46,058 nucleotides of DNA, taken from NCBI GenBank assembly GCA_024276695.1, contig JAJRWR010000037.1, positions 1 through 46,058 on the forward strand. Reading direction: 5' to 3'. This DNA is from an archaeon (GTDB lineage: Archaea > Thermoproteota > Nitrososphaeria > Nitrososphaerales > Nitrosopumilaceae). The notes under the pieces were generated by a model. The model was not told where the DNA came from. It worked only from the letters and a program-made list of their open reading frames with translations, and made no database searches. Made by a program: the position numbers and the translations under genes. Shown here in pieces: positions 1-8,188 of this stretch. Positions within the stretch are counted from its first letter, which is position 1. Every line of letters begins with the position of its first letter.

Positions 1-72
1 CCATCAGAGTTTATTCTAAGGCCAGAAGTAGCAAAAGTAATGTTGGATCATCCAAAGCCATTTGTTGATTAG
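1..72 (+). CDS. C-terminal end of an unidentified protein (partial)
   Basis: The frame starting at base 1 is open for 23 codons and ends with TAG at 70-72. The visible peptide begins PSEFILRPE and ends HPKPFVD. It is the tail of a gene that starts before the window. Nothing in so short a piece identifies a family. The next gene starts 30 bases downstream behind its own TATA-like element, so the two need not be co-transcribed. Confidence 0.6.
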   Translation, partial: PSEFILRPEVAKVMLDHPKPFVD

Positions 73-73
73 A

Positions 74-81
74 TTTTTATT
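74..81 (+). promoter_or_regulatory. TATA-like box of the surface-protein gene
   Basis: TTTTTATT is centred about 25 nt before the GTG start at 103. This spacing fits a leaderless archaeal transcript and supports GTG 103 as the start. Confidence 0.4.
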
Positions 82-102
82 CAATCATATTCACTCCAGC
101 TT

Positions 103-783
103 GTGAAGTATATCTTTGCAGGAATCTTACTTGCAGGAATTATACTTGCAGGACTTACATCTCCAGCGTTTGCTCAGGAATCAAACAACCCGTCACTAAT
201 CATCGAGACTCTGGAAATCCCCTCAGATGAGTTCAACACCGTGCTGAGGGAAGCGTCAATCACAACTTTGGATGATGTCCATGCGGTTAGCTGGCAGGTA
301 ACCATTGATAACAATTTGTCATATGCAAATCCTGACGGAAATGCAGTTCTGAGACTGTATGATCAGGAGACAAAAAACGAATTCATTGAAGTGGGAATGG
401 GATCAGGCCCTGAGAACAAGTTTTGGGTGGCAGTCCAGACTCCAAAAGAGGGATACGTTGTGGTTCATAGGAATCTGGACAGGGGCTGGTATCCTGAAGC
501 AAAATCCATCGTCTCATATACAGACAGAGCGGGACTGACTGTAAATAACGGTGCAAGAATTGTGGTAACGAATCTGGATATAGGAAAATTTGCAGTTGAC
601 TCGTATTCGGTTCACGGATTGGAGGGCTCAACTGATGAGCCATCAGTAAACTCTGGAAGCATGACAGTAGAGTTTCTGTCAGGGGATCCTGGAAAGAACA
701 AATTTGCACTGATGCCGTTTTACATGGCAGCCGGTGTCGGACTGGTTACGGGAATTTTATTTCTGACTAAGAAGCGCTCTTAG
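103..783 (+). CDS. Secreted, C-terminally membrane-anchored protein of unknown function
   Basis: GTG start. Residues 1-24 form a signal peptide (KYIFAGILLAGIILAG core, then SPAFAQ as a likely cleavage region). A soluble ectodomain of about 175 residues follows, and a hydrophobic segment near residues 203-221 ends in the basic tail KKRS. This is the layout of a type I membrane protein exposed at the cell surface. No enzyme motif is visible, and the ectodomain looks beta-rich. The gene is richer in G+C than its surroundings: by direct count 26 of 60 bases at 661-720, against 17 of 60 at 841-900. It also uses more CTG, AGG and GGC codons. Its end overlaps the convergent nth gene by 17 bp. The family is not recognised. 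Confidence 0.75.
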   Translation: MKYIFAGILLAGIILAGLTSPAFAQESNNPSLIIETLEIPSDEFNTVLREASITTLDDVHAVSWQVTIDNNLSYANPDGNAVLRLYDQETKNEFIEVGMGSGPENKFWVAVQTPKEGYVVVHRNLDRGWYPEAKSIVSYTDRAGLTVNNGARIVVTNLDIGKFAVDSYSVHGLEGSTDEPSVNSGSMTVEFLSGDPGKNKFALMPFYMAAGVGLVTGILFLTKKRS

Positions 784-1462
784 ATTTGTAAAATTTGCAA
801 CTCTTTTTGATTCTACATACATTACACATTGGTGAAATAGGTTTACAGATATTTTGACCATACATGACAAAAGTATCGTTAATATCAATCCAGTATTTCT
901 TTTTAATTTTTTTCATCAATTCCTGCTCTGTCTCTTCTGGATTTTGTGTATCAACTAGTCCTAGTCTGTTTGAAATTCTATGAACATGAATGTCAACTGG
1001 TATTGCTGGCTTTTCAAATGCATATACTAGAACGCAGTTGGCAGTTTTTCTTCCAACCCCTGGCAATTGTACCAAAGTGTCTAATTCTTCAGGAACTTTG
1101 TCTTTGTATTTTGTATGAATAATTTTTGCAACTTTGATGATTCTTTTAGATTTTACATGGTAAAATCCAATTGACTTTATTATTTTTTCCACGTCTTTGA
1201 TTTTTGCATTGGCTAACTCTTTGGGATTTTTGTATTTTGAAAATAAAATTTTGACTGCCTTTGTTGTTGCCTCATCTTTGGTTCTAGCTGATAAGATTGT
1301 TCCAATCAAAATGCTGAATGCTCCAGTTTCAGCATCATGAAGATCTTTGAGTGCTGTAATTCTTGGTGGCTTTACAGCATTCATGGTACTAGTCATACCA
1401 TCTAATATTTTCTGCATAATCTTTGATGTTTTATGCCCAGTATTACTATTACACCTTGACAT
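767..1462 (-). CDS. nth: Endonuclease III (DNA glycosylase/AP lyase)
   Basis: Base-excision repair enzyme that removes oxidised pyrimidines and cleaves the abasic site. The helix-hairpin-helix LPGVGRKTA lies at residues 133-141 and carries the catalytic lysine K139. The catalytic aspartate is D157 in VDIHVHR. Four cysteines (C206, C213, C216, C222) have the C-x6-C-x2-C-x5-C spacing of the 4Fe-4S loop, so all key residues are present. The first about 15 residues are poor in family character, and an internal ATG at residue 16 (base 1417) is a reasonable alternative start. The gene converges on the surface-protein gene (17 bp overlap) and diverges from the EF-hand gene across a region with two dyads. 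Confidence 0.95.
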   Translation of the reverse strand: MSRCNSNTGHKTSKIMQKILDGMTSTMNAVKPPRITALKDLHDAETGAFSILIGTILSARTKDEATTKAVKILFSKYKNPKELANAKIKDVEKIIKSIGFYHVKSKRIIKVAKIIHTKYKDKVPEELDTLVQLPGVGRKTANCVLVYAFEKPAIPVDIHVHRISNRLGLVDTQNPEETEQELMKKIKKKYWIDINDTFVMYGQNICKPISPMCNVCRIKKSCKFYKSKSAS

Positions 1463-1482
1463 GTAGCCATATTGAAATCAAT

Positions 1483-1502
1483 TATTTCCAAATTTGGAAA
1501 TA
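1483..1502. promoter_or_regulatory. Perfect 20-bp palindrome, probable operator
   Basis: TATTTCCAAATTTGGAAATA is fully self-complementary. It lies 21 bp from the nth start codon, where the nth TATA/BRE region should be, and about 35 bp upstream of the TATA box of the gene at 1567. Its position and symmetry suit binding of a dimeric regulator. The regulator is unknown. Confidence 0.5.
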
Positions 1503-1503
1503 T

Positions 1504-1527
1504 TGTCTGTCATACTCGGCACAGACA
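1504..1527. promoter_or_regulatory. Inverted repeat TGTCTGT-N10-ACAGACA
   Basis: Two 7-base arms (1504-1510 and 1521-1527) are exact reverse complements separated by 10 bases. The repeat starts one base after the 20-bp palindrome and ends about 10 bases before the TATA box at 1537. It could be a second operator half-site pair or a small hairpin. Confidence 0.4.
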
Positions 1528-1536
1528 GAAAGATCG

Positions 1537-1545
1537 TTTTATTAA
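1537..1545 (+). promoter_or_regulatory. TATA-like box of the EF-hand gene
   Basis: TTTTATTAA is centred 26 nt before the ATG at 1567, the spacing expected for a leaderless archaeal message. Confidence 0.45.
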
Positions 1546-1566
1546 CGGAAATAGCCATAATATGAT

Positions 1567-1953
1567 ATGAAGAAATTACTATTTGTAATAATTTCTACAA
1601 TTATGATCTCTGGACTTCTTTTAGGAAGTATGAATTCATCTGTTTATGCAGAACATACAGACAAACCAGGCAAGTCTAAAGGTTGTGATAATGCAAGCGA
1701 AAAAGCTAAAGGAATCGAAAAAAATCCACATTGTAAAAATGTCGGTGATGATGGCATACCTCCAAATACTTGTGATACAGACAATGATGGATCTATAACT
1801 TCAGAAGAATTAGGATTTCCAGCACGGTTTATCACCGTATTGGAGGATGTAGTTTCAATAAATGGTGGTGATACCAATATGAATGGTGAAATTGATACAT
1901 TAGATGAATGGAATGAATTACAAAAGCAACAGCCTGGAAAATGTCTTCCATAA
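1567..1953 (+). CDS. Secreted protein with two EF-hand/dockerin-like calcium loops
   Basis: The signal peptide covers about residues 1-29 (hydrophobic core LLFVIISTIMISGLLLG, ending SSVYA). A lysine-rich stretch with two cysteines follows. Two acidic loops resemble calcium-binding EF-hands: DTDNDGSITSEE and GDTNMNGEIDTLDEW. Their spacing resembles a dockerin or a paired EF-hand. At 128 residues it is small enough to be a single secreted domain. No enzymatic domain is present, so a structural or calcium-responsive surface role is an inference. The upstream dyads suggest regulated expression. The exact family is not recognised. Confidence 0.75.
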   Translation: MKKLLFVIISTIMISGLLLGSMNSSVYAEHTDKPGKSKGCDNASEKAKGIEKNPHCKNVGDDGIPPNTCDTDNDGSITSEELGFPARFITVLEDVVSINGGDTNMNGEIDTLDEWNELQKQQPGKCLP

Positions 1954-2003
1954 TTTGTAATTAAACAATTAAGTATTATATTATAAAATTTATAGAAAAT
2001 TAA

Positions 2004-3158
2004 TTGAACTTAACAAAAGAAGAAGAATCTGCATTAAAAGGCGAACAAGGAGAAATTATACAGATGGCATACAGAATTCTTGTTGCAACTGGTGAGGCAA
2101 CAGATGCTGAAAAACTTGTTCCTATTGAATGGGCTCATCTTTCAGGTGTAAATTACAACACAATTGGTGATGCAGGTGAAGAACTTCTATCTAGTATTAG
2201 TAAAGATGCGCGAGTTAAAGTAAAAACAACTTTGAATCCTATGGGATTTGATATTGATAATGTAAAAAATTATGACTTGGATGAGAATTTTATCTCAAAG
2301 CAATTATCAATTAGAAATTCATATGAAACAATGGGAGTCATCCCATCTTTCTCATGTATTCCTTATGAAATATTTGATATCCCAAAAGACGGAACTCAGG
2401 TTGCATTTGCAGAAAGTAATGCTGCAATTCATGCCAACTCATTTGATAATCTAAAAACAAACAAAGAAAGTGCATTTAGTGCACTGGCTAGTGCACTTGT
2501 TGGAAAAAGTCCAAACTCTTCATTAAGAAAAGAAGATTCCCCAAACATCACAATTCGAATGAAAGTAAAAAATCCAAATGAATTAACATACGGAATGCTT
2601 GGATTTTTTGCAGGAAAAATTGGTGATACATCTGTAAATATTTCAGGTCTTGATGCGATGGACAAAAGACAAACCAAAGCTATGTGTGGAGGAATGGGAA
2701 CATCCGGAACTTGTGCCAAATTTCTTTTTGGAGAAGGGGATTCCGACTGTGAAAAAATTGATTTTGATGAAAAAGAGATGCAAAATGTTCACGATGAACT
2801 AAACACTACAGAAAAAGGTGATATCATCACACTTGGCAGCCCTCAATTGGGACTAGATGAAATTTCTCAACTTGCAGGCAAACTCAAAGGTCGTTCATTT
2901 CAGAAAAGATGTATGGTGTTTATGCCTAGAACTGTAAAAGAACAATCAACAAAAATTGGATATACTGCAGAGCTTGAACGTGCTGGATGTGAAATTTTAT
3001 CTGATTGTTGTACATGTTTGTCTCCATTGATAAGCAAGGATAATGTTGATGCGGTTACAACTAACAGTATCAAGGGTGCATTTTATCTCAAAAATTCCAA
3101 CGGTGTAGGTGTTAATCTAAAACCACTATCGCAAATCATAGAAGATGAGACAAGATGA
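2004..3158 (+). CDS. Aconitase X catalytic (large) subunit, probable phosphomevalonate dehydratase
   Basis: Member of the AcnX family (formerly DUF521). In archaea the AcnX pair is known to dehydrate (R)-5-phosphomevalonate to trans-anhydromevalonate 5-phosphate in the archaeal mevalonate route to isoprenoids. The 384 residues cover the family length. Cysteines expected to hold an iron-sulfur cluster occur in CGGMGTSGTCAKF (about residues 225-240) and in DCCTCLSP near residue 340. The start is TTG with the sequence MNLTKEEE, the usual beginning of the family. The stop overlaps the ATG of the small-subunit gene by 4 bases, so the two subunits are translationally coupled. Bacterial AcnX proteins can act on cis-3-hydroxyproline, but the two-gene form in an archaeon favours the mevalonate role. 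Confidence 0.88.
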   Translation: MNLTKEEESALKGEQGEIIQMAYRILVATGEATDAEKLVPIEWAHLSGVNYNTIGDAGEELLSSISKDARVKVKTTLNPMGFDIDNVKNYDLDENFISKQLSIRNSYETMGVIPSFSCIPYEIFDIPKDGTQVAFAESNAAIHANSFDNLKTNKESAFSALASALVGKSPNSSLRKEDSPNITIRMKVKNPNELTYGMLGFFAGKIGDTSVNISGLDAMDKRQTKAMCGGMGTSGTCAKFLFGEGDSDCEKIDFDEKEMQNVHDELNTTEKGDIITLGSPQLGLDEISQLAGKLKGRSFQKRCMVFMPRTVKEQSTKIGYTAELERAGCEILSDCCTCLSPLISKDNVDAVTTNSIKGAFYLKNSNGVGVNLKPLSQIIEDETR

Positions 3159-3418
3159 AAAAAATTCTAGTTTCAGGCAAAGTGGAGGGAGTTGTATTAA
3201 AATCTGACAATCCAATTAATTTCCTAGGTACAGTTGATAAAAAAACAGGAATAATTAGTGATGAAAATCATGATTTGTATAAAAAATCAATCAAAGATAC
3301 TGTTCTTGTTTTTCCATCTGGTGTAGGCAGTAGTGTTGGTGCATATACAATTTATTCAATAAAGTCAAATGAATCAGCTCCGCTTGCAATGATTTGTAAA
3401 AAGTGGATCTTACTGTAG
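3155..3418 (+). CDS. Aconitase X small (swivel) subunit, N-terminal part before a frameshift
   Basis: Swivelling-domain partner (DUF126 type) of the AcnX large subunit directly upstream; the start overlaps its stop. The conserved phosphate-binding segment PSGVGSSVGAYTIY is near residues 53-66. The frame stops early at 3416-3418 after 87 residues, whereas the family has about 130. The missing end is encoded directly downstream in another frame (3403-3540). Restoring one A in the A5 run at 3398-3402 joins them into a 128-residue protein reading C-K-K-V-D-L-T-V across the joint. The protein is probably intact in the cell, because it is needed for isoprenoid lipid synthesis. Confidence 0.85.
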   Translation: MKKILVSGKVEGVVLKSDNPINFLGTVDKKTGIISDENHDLYKKSIKDTVLVFPSGVGSSVGAYTIYSIKSNESAPLAMICKKWILL

Positions 3419-3540
3419 CTACAGGATGCGCATTAGCAAACATTCCACTAATTACGATAAGTGATGAAGAATTTTCTTCAATTAAAAATGAAATGAAAAT
3501 TTCATTTGATACTGATTCTAATCAAATTCATTATCAATGA
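3403..3540 (+). pseudogene. Displaced C-terminal part of the AcnX small subunit
   Basis: The frame beginning at the GTG at 3403 reads VDLTVATGCALANIPLI and then runs to TGA at 3538-3540 (45 residues). This is the expected end of the DUF126 family, including the conserved Ala-x-Gly-Cys/Ala-x-x-x-x-Ile-Pro segment. It has no start of its own and continues the 3155 gene after a single-base frameshift. Its end overlaps the convergent rqcH gene by 23 bp. Confidence 0.8.
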
Positions 3541-5464
3541 GATTTTCTTTTTGTGAATCCCCTAGACTTACTTTAATTATCTGGCTTTTCCCAGCAGGCA
3601 AAGCACGAACAAATTCATCTATGTTAATTTTTCTTGTAATATCCTCAAATAGTTTTGAAAACTCTATTCTAACTTTTTTGGCACATTCTACCATTTCCAA
3701 TCCATGTGGTTCAATAATTGCATAACAGAGAGAATTTTTTTTGATTGGCTCTGGAGGGCCACAAGTTAACACATAATCATCATCTATAGGTATGATTCCT
3801 ACAGCTAGTCGAAGTGTTTCTGATTTGATGAAATTTCTTTGTCCTTCTATGGTAAAGGAACCTTTTGGAAGAAATTCTCCACTTGGTGCTGATTTTTTTA
3901 CTTGATCTGGATGAACCCAATAAGCACTTACACCATACATTCCTTCTCTCCATGCACGACTAAAACAAACTGTGGCATGTGCAATTTCATTCATACTTGT
4001 ATCAGGTGCATTTTCAGCATCTTTTAAAATAAAAAATGGTGAACCAAAAATATCGCCGTGAAATACTTTGTCCTTTTTATCTAAATGTTTTCTAATTACG
4101 GCCGAATTTGATGCAGCATCTCTGCCACCAATTGTAAGATATCCGTCAGTCGTAAAGAACCATCTATATCTTTCATACCAATTCTTTTTTCTAATTTCTG
4201 ATACTACGATAAGATCCTTTTCAGATTCTGTTTTACTCTGGAATTTTTCTAACTTCTTTGCAGTTTTCTCTTTGATTGCTTGAATAGAAGATATTGCACC
4301 TGATTGTTTTTTTGCTTCATTGAATAACACTGATGCAATTGATTGAAGGGGAGATTGAGTGTTTATCTTTATTTTTTCATCTTGGACAACAATTAATGAT
4401 ATTCCTTTTTCACTGATTAATTTTGCATTATGAGCTGCCAAGATTTCTTGAGCAGAATCATCTTCAATAGAAATAATTCCTCTTGATACCATTTCAAAAA
4501 GAGAATTTGCAACTGCTGTAATGTTTTTTGATCTTTCTTTAACCGTCTCAATTGCTTTCTCTTGTTCAGAAATTTGCGTTTGTAATCCTTTAATCTTTTT
4601 ATCTGAACTGCTTGATTGAATGGATTTTCCTCTTTTAACTATATTTTCAGTAAAGACAGTATCTAATCCTTCGATGAAACTATTTGTTGGAATAACTTCA
4701 CCATCTAATTTTCCTAACTTGACAGGAAGAACTTCGGTTTTTTCATTTCTTACTATTATAGCATCATGATTTCCTGATATAACATCTGAAACAATTTTCT
4801 TTATAGCATCAAAAATTTTCTTTATTTCTTCTTCTGTTAATGAATTTCCAATTTTTTTTCCGTCAATTTTTGAAATTTCAAAAACAGCTTCCACATATTT
4901 TTTGGGCAAACCCAAAGTTCTCCCGAACCATTTTGCTGCAATTAAATCTGTTGTTTTGAGTTCATCAAAGTCTAACTCTTTCAAATTAAAAATATCTAAT
5001 CCACTACTTGGAGGTTGAACATATTTCAAACCTACACTTAATTTTCTATGTCTTACATCTATAGAATGTTGTAATGCAAGAACTTTCATCTCATTATTAC
5101 AAAGTAACATATTTCCATCTCCGAAAAATTCACCTACTAAAACAAACTCTTTTCCAAATCCTTCAAAAGTAAAATAAGCAATTCTTTCTGCACCGATCTG
5201 TTCAATTTTTTTTAATTTTAATCTAAGCAGATCACTTCGTAATCTTTTGAGTAATCTATTAGGTTCCATCTGACCAATTTTTACTGCAGTTAACCAAACA
5301 CCAAAAGTCGAAATCATCATGAAGAGATCGCTTTTTTCTGTATGATGAAGTTTGAAGAGAATACTGTCTTTTGTAATGCCATAAATATTGCTGATATAGT
5401 ATCCTTGAACCTGCTCTGAAATTTTATTAACTAAATATCGTAATTCAATTCCTGCTAATGCCAT
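3518..5464 (-). CDS. rqcH: RqcH/NEMF family ribosome quality-control protein
   Basis: Homologue of bacterial RqcH and eukaryotic Rqc2/NEMF, which bind stalled 60S/50S-nascent-chain complexes and add C-terminal tails to the stuck peptide. The NFACT-N domain covers roughly residues 1-240; the conserved D-x-R motif is in IDVRHRKL near residues 135-141. A coiled-coil middle region spans about residues 290-420 (rich in Lys, Glu and Ser). The NFACT-R (DUF814) domain follows near residues 430-540, with WFFTTDGYLTIGGRDA as its hallmark. The 648-residue length is normal for archaea. The gene stands alone and converges on the AcnX small-subunit gene. Confidence 0.92.
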   Translation of the reverse strand: MALAGIELRYLVNKISEQVQGYYISNIYGITKDSILFKLHHTEKSDLFMMISTFGVWLTAVKIGQMEPNRLLKRLRSDLLRLKLKKIEQIGAERIAYFTFEGFGKEFVLVGEFFGDGNMLLCNNEMKVLALQHSIDVRHRKLSVGLKYVQPPSSGLDIFNLKELDFDELKTTDLIAAKWFGRTLGLPKKYVEAVFEISKIDGKKIGNSLTEEEIKKIFDAIKKIVSDVISGNHDAIIVRNEKTEVLPVKLGKLDGEVIPTNSFIEGLDTVFTENIVKRGKSIQSSSSDKKIKGLQTQISEQEKAIETVKERSKNITAVANSLFEMVSRGIISIEDDSAQEILAAHNAKLISEKGISLIVVQDEKIKINTQSPLQSIASVLFNEAKKQSGAISSIQAIKEKTAKKLEKFQSKTESEKDLIVVSEIRKKNWYERYRWFFTTDGYLTIGGRDAASNSAVIRKHLDKKDKVFHGDIFGSPFFILKDAENAPDTSMNEIAHATVCFSRAWREGMYGVSAYWVHPDQVKKSAPSGEFLPKGSFTIEGQRNFIKSETLRLAVGIIPIDDDYVLTCGPPEPIKKNSLCYAIIEPHGLEMVECAKKVRIEFSKLFEDITRKINIDEFVRALPAGKSQIIKVSLGDSQKENLIDNEFD

Positions 5465-5567
5465 AATTTTCCTATTCCTGTCTAAAATTATACTCTTGCT
5501 TTGATATGCTCAAGCTTTGACCAAAGATATTAAACATGGTTTGCCTGAGTCACGCTAGAAATTTACT

Positions 5568-6047
5568 TTGGCAAAATTCAAGAAGAAAAAATCTGAACCT
5601 ACAGTAGATCCAAATGATTCCAAAAAAGAGTCAGTTGAGGATGCTTCTGTAGATATCCCTGAAACAGAAAAATCAGAGCCAATTACAGATACTCCATCGG
5701 GAGAACCACCAGTAAGTATTGCTGAGAAAAGTGAAAAAGACAGAAAACTAAACAAATTATTTTGGATGCGTGTTGCTTTGGCTATAATAGCAGGAACCGC
5801 TGCTACTTTCATCTTTGAAGATATCGAAGGTGAAGACCGAAGATGGGCATCAATTGGATTCATGATTGTAATATTTTTTGGAACAATAATTGTTGCCAAA
5901 GGAATGAAAATGCAATTACCCTCATCTGATAGAAAAAAGGTTGTTACACAAGCTATTGGCAGCTATGTTTTTCTGTACTTGTTTTCATGGATTGTAAGTT
6001 ACACATTAACCCATTTAGAAACAGTAGCTGGTGGAATCAATATTTAG
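5568..6047 (+). CDS. Small membrane protein with acidic/lysine-rich N-terminus, unknown function
   Basis: TTG start followed by MAKFKKKKSE. Residues 1-60 are charged, low complexity and probably cytoplasmic and disordered. Three hydrophobic helices follow at about 64-83, 93-111 and 127-148, with an acidic link EDIEGEDRRW between the first two. I do not recognise the family. The gene is 28 bp upstream of cbiT on the same strand, so it may be transcribed with the cobalamin genes, but nothing in it suggests a B12 role. Confidence 0.75.
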   Translation: MAKFKKKKSEPTVDPNDSKKESVEDASVDIPETEKSEPITDTPSGEPPVSIAEKSEKDRKLNKLFWMRVALAIIAGTAATFIFEDIEGEDRRWASIGFMIVIFFGTIIVAKGMKMQLPSSDRKKVVTQAIGSYVFLYLFSWIVSYTLTHLETVAGGINI

Positions 6048-6075
6048 TATAGATTTTAAAAAATGGTAATAATGT

Positions 6076-6666
6076 ATGTGGAAATTTAAAACCCCCGGTA
6101 TTCCTGATGAAGAATTTGAAAGGACAGAAAAAGTTCCAATCACTAAAGAAGAAGTAAGAGTTGTTCAAATTAGTAAGGCCAGATTAAAACCAGGACAAAT
6201 TGTTTATGATATTGGATGTGGGAGTGGATCTATTTCCATTGAAGCTGCATTACAAATAGAATCATCAGGAAAAGTATTGGCACTAGATTATGATGAAAAT
6301 GCTATAGAACTAACTAAAAAGAATATTCAAAAATTTGGCTTGTCAAATATTTCCGTAATTCATGGTAATGCTAAAGAAAAAATCCAAAAACTTGAAGAAG
6401 CAGATACTATTTTCATTGGAGGTACAGGTGGAGATACTGAGGAAATAATTGAAATGTCTGAGAAAAAACTAAAATCTGGAGGAAGAATTGTTATAGGAAC
6501 TATACTGATTGAAACTCTTTATTCTGTTTTACAAATATTAGACAAGTTACAGTTTGAGTCTGTTGATATCACTCAAGTTACTATATCTAAGAGCAGAAAA
6601 ACTAGTATGGGAACCATGATGCTTGCAAGAAACCCTGTGACTATCATATCTGCCACTAAAATCTAA
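6076..6666 (+). CDS. cbiT: Cobalt-precorrin-6B (C15) methyltransferase, decarboxylating
   Basis: SAM-dependent enzyme that methylates C15 and decarboxylates the C12 acetate side chain of cobalt-precorrin. The family opening GIPDEEFER with VPITKEEVR is present at residues 8-28. The SAM-binding glycine loop YDIGCGSGSISIEAAL lies near residues 44-59, and acidic residue LDYDENA follows the next strand. The 196-residue length matches stand-alone CbiT, so it is not fused to CbiE as in CobL. It is followed after 36 bp by cbiL and cbiF. Confidence 0.93.
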   Translation: MWKFKTPGIPDEEFERTEKVPITKEEVRVVQISKARLKPGQIVYDIGCGSGSISIEAALQIESSGKVLALDYDENAIELTKKNIQKFGLSNISVIHGNAKEKIQKLEEADTIFIGGTGGDTEEIIEMSEKKLKSGGRIVIGTILIETLYSVLQILDKLQFESVDITQVTISKSRKTSMGTMMLARNPVTIISATKI

Positions 6667-6702
6667 TCTAGATTTTTAATTAGGGAAAAAATCATACTTT
6701 TC

Positions 6703-7425
6703 ATGCCTGGATTAATTGGAATCGGAGTAGGTCCGGGAGATGTTGATCTATTAACAGTCAAAGCTGTAAATGCAATTCAGAATGCCGATATCATAATGTG
6801 TCCTGCTTCCAATGAAAATAGACCCAGTATTGCATTTTCAATAGTATCCCCAATAATTGATAAATCAAAAAATCAAGAAATTGTAAAACTAATCTTTCCA
6901 ATGACTAAAGACAAAGATGTTTTAGAAGCTACATGGAAAAAAAATGCCAAGATAATGGCAGAAACTGTTTTGACTGGAAAGAATGTTGTTTATCTTACAG
7001 TAGGTGATCCTTTCTTGTATAGTACTTGGATCTATATGCACAAAGACCTTAAAGAAAACTATCCTGACATGGACATAAGTGTAATTCCTGGAATTGTTTC
7101 CATGTTTACATTTGCATCTAAAGTTGGTGTGAGTATTGCTGAAGGTGCAGAAAAAGTTGCTATCATTCCATCATGCTATGATCTGTCAAGTGTGAAAGAG
7201 ATTGCAAAAAATTCCGAGTCAATGATATTTCTTAAAGATGGTAGGTACTTTGATAAAGTAATCAAAGTTCTTAAAGAATCTGGATTTCCTGATGATTCGA
7301 TTTTTGCAATTGGACAAGATCTTGGAACAGAAAATGAAATTATTAAAAAAATGACTTTGGGTGAAGTAAATGATTCATCTTTGACAACAAAATACTTTTC
7401 GATCTTGGTGGTAAAACGTGTCTGA
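6703..7425 (+). CDS. cbiL: Precorrin-2/cobalt-factor II C20-methyltransferase
   Basis: Tetrapyrrole methylase fold. The N-terminal motif IGVGPGDVDLLTVKA (residues 6-20) and the second motif VYLTVGDPFLYST (about residues 95-107) form the SAM and substrate pocket. The segment MCPASNENRPSIAFSI after the first helix is typical of CbiL/CobI rather than of CbiF or CbiH. It adds the C20 methyl group, the first ring methylation after cobalt insertion. It overlaps cbiF by 8 bp, indicating translational coupling. Confidence 0.9.
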   Translation: MPGLIGIGVGPGDVDLLTVKAVNAIQNADIIMCPASNENRPSIAFSIVSPIIDKSKNQEIVKLIFPMTKDKDVLEATWKKNAKIMAETVLTGKNVVYLTVGDPFLYSTWIYMHKDLKENYPDMDISVIPGIVSMFTFASKVGVSIAEGAEKVAIIPSCYDLSSVKEIAKNSESMIFLKDGRYFDKVIKVLKESGFPDDSIFAIGQDLGTENEIIKKMTLGEVNDSSLTTKYFSILVVKRV

Positions 7426-8188
7426 CGTATTTTTTGTTGGCTGTGGTCCGGGTGATCCTGATTTAATCACTGTCAAAGCTAAAAAACTAATTCAAAAAGC
7501 AGATATTATTGTATACTCTGGATCATTGATTCCCAAACCAATTTTAAAGCTATGTAAAAAAGGGAAACTACATGATGCTGCTAAATTAGTTAGAGAAGAA
7601 ATTTTTGATTTATTATACAAAAATGCAAAGAAAGACAAACTTGTTGTTAGATTGCATGATGGTGATCCTTCAATTTACGGTGCCATCAAAGAACAGATTG
7701 ATAATTTAGAGAAAAAAGGAATCAAGTCTATAGTCATACCTGGAGTTACTGCATTTTTAGCCTCAGCCGCTGCACTTGGAATGCAATTGACACTTCCTGG
7801 TGTTACTCAAACAATAATTGTTACAAGGGCTGAATCAAGAACCAAAGTTCCAAAACGTGAGAAAATTTCTGAGCTTGCAAAACATAAAGCTACGTTGATT
7901 TTTTATCTTAGTGTTCAACTAATTTCTAATTTAGTAACTGAGGCAATTGCAGGTGGATACAAAAAATCTACTCCTGTCGCAGTTGTATATAGAGCAAGTT
8001 GGAAAGATCAAAAAATAACTAAAGGAACACTTGGTGATATTGTAAAAAAAGTAAAGGATGAAAAAATCACAAGAACTGCCATTGTAATAATAAGTGATGT
8101 GATAGATCCTAAAACATATGAATACTCAAAACTATATGATAAAAAATTTACTCATGGCTATAGAAAAGCTAAGAAGATAAAAAATTAA
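7418..8188 (+). CDS. cbiF: Cobalt-precorrin-4 C11-methyltransferase
   Basis: Tetrapyrrole methylase that adds the C11 methyl group. GCGPGDPDLITVKA (residues 8-21), YSGSLIPK and RLHDGDPSIYGAI (about residues 77-89) are the CbiF/CobM hallmarks, as is ALGMQLTLPGVTQT in the middle. GTG start inside the end of cbiL (8 bp overlap). The gene ends in a lysine-rich tail and overlaps the convergent racemase-like gene by 20 bp. The C17 methylase CbiH, which acts one step earlier, is not in the window. Confidence 0.93.
   Translation: MSDVFFVGCGPGDPDLITVKAKKLIQKADIIVYSGSLIPKPILKLCKKGKLHDAAKLVREEIFDLLYKNAKKDKLVVRLHDGDPSIYGAIKEQIDNLEKKGIKSIVIPGVTAFLASAAALGMQLTLPGVTQTIIVTRAESRTKVPKREKISELAKHKATLIFYLSVQLISNLVTEAIAGGYKKSTPVAVVYRASWKDQKITKGTLGDIVKKVKDEKITRTAIVIISDVIDPKTYEYSKLYDKKFTHGYRKAKKIKN

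Noticed and set aside
2004-3158. AcnX as cis-3-hydroxyproline dehydratase
   Set aside because: The bacterial function occurs with proline-metabolism neighbours and often fused subunits. Here separate subunits in an archaeon and no such neighbours favour phosphomevalonate dehydratase.
6076-8188. Cobalamin riboswitch before the cobalamin genes
   Set aside because: I looked at the gaps before cbiT (29 bp), cbiL (36 bp), cobO/cbiA (68 bp) and cbiD (94 bp). They are too short for the cobalamin riboswitch and no conserved core is seen.
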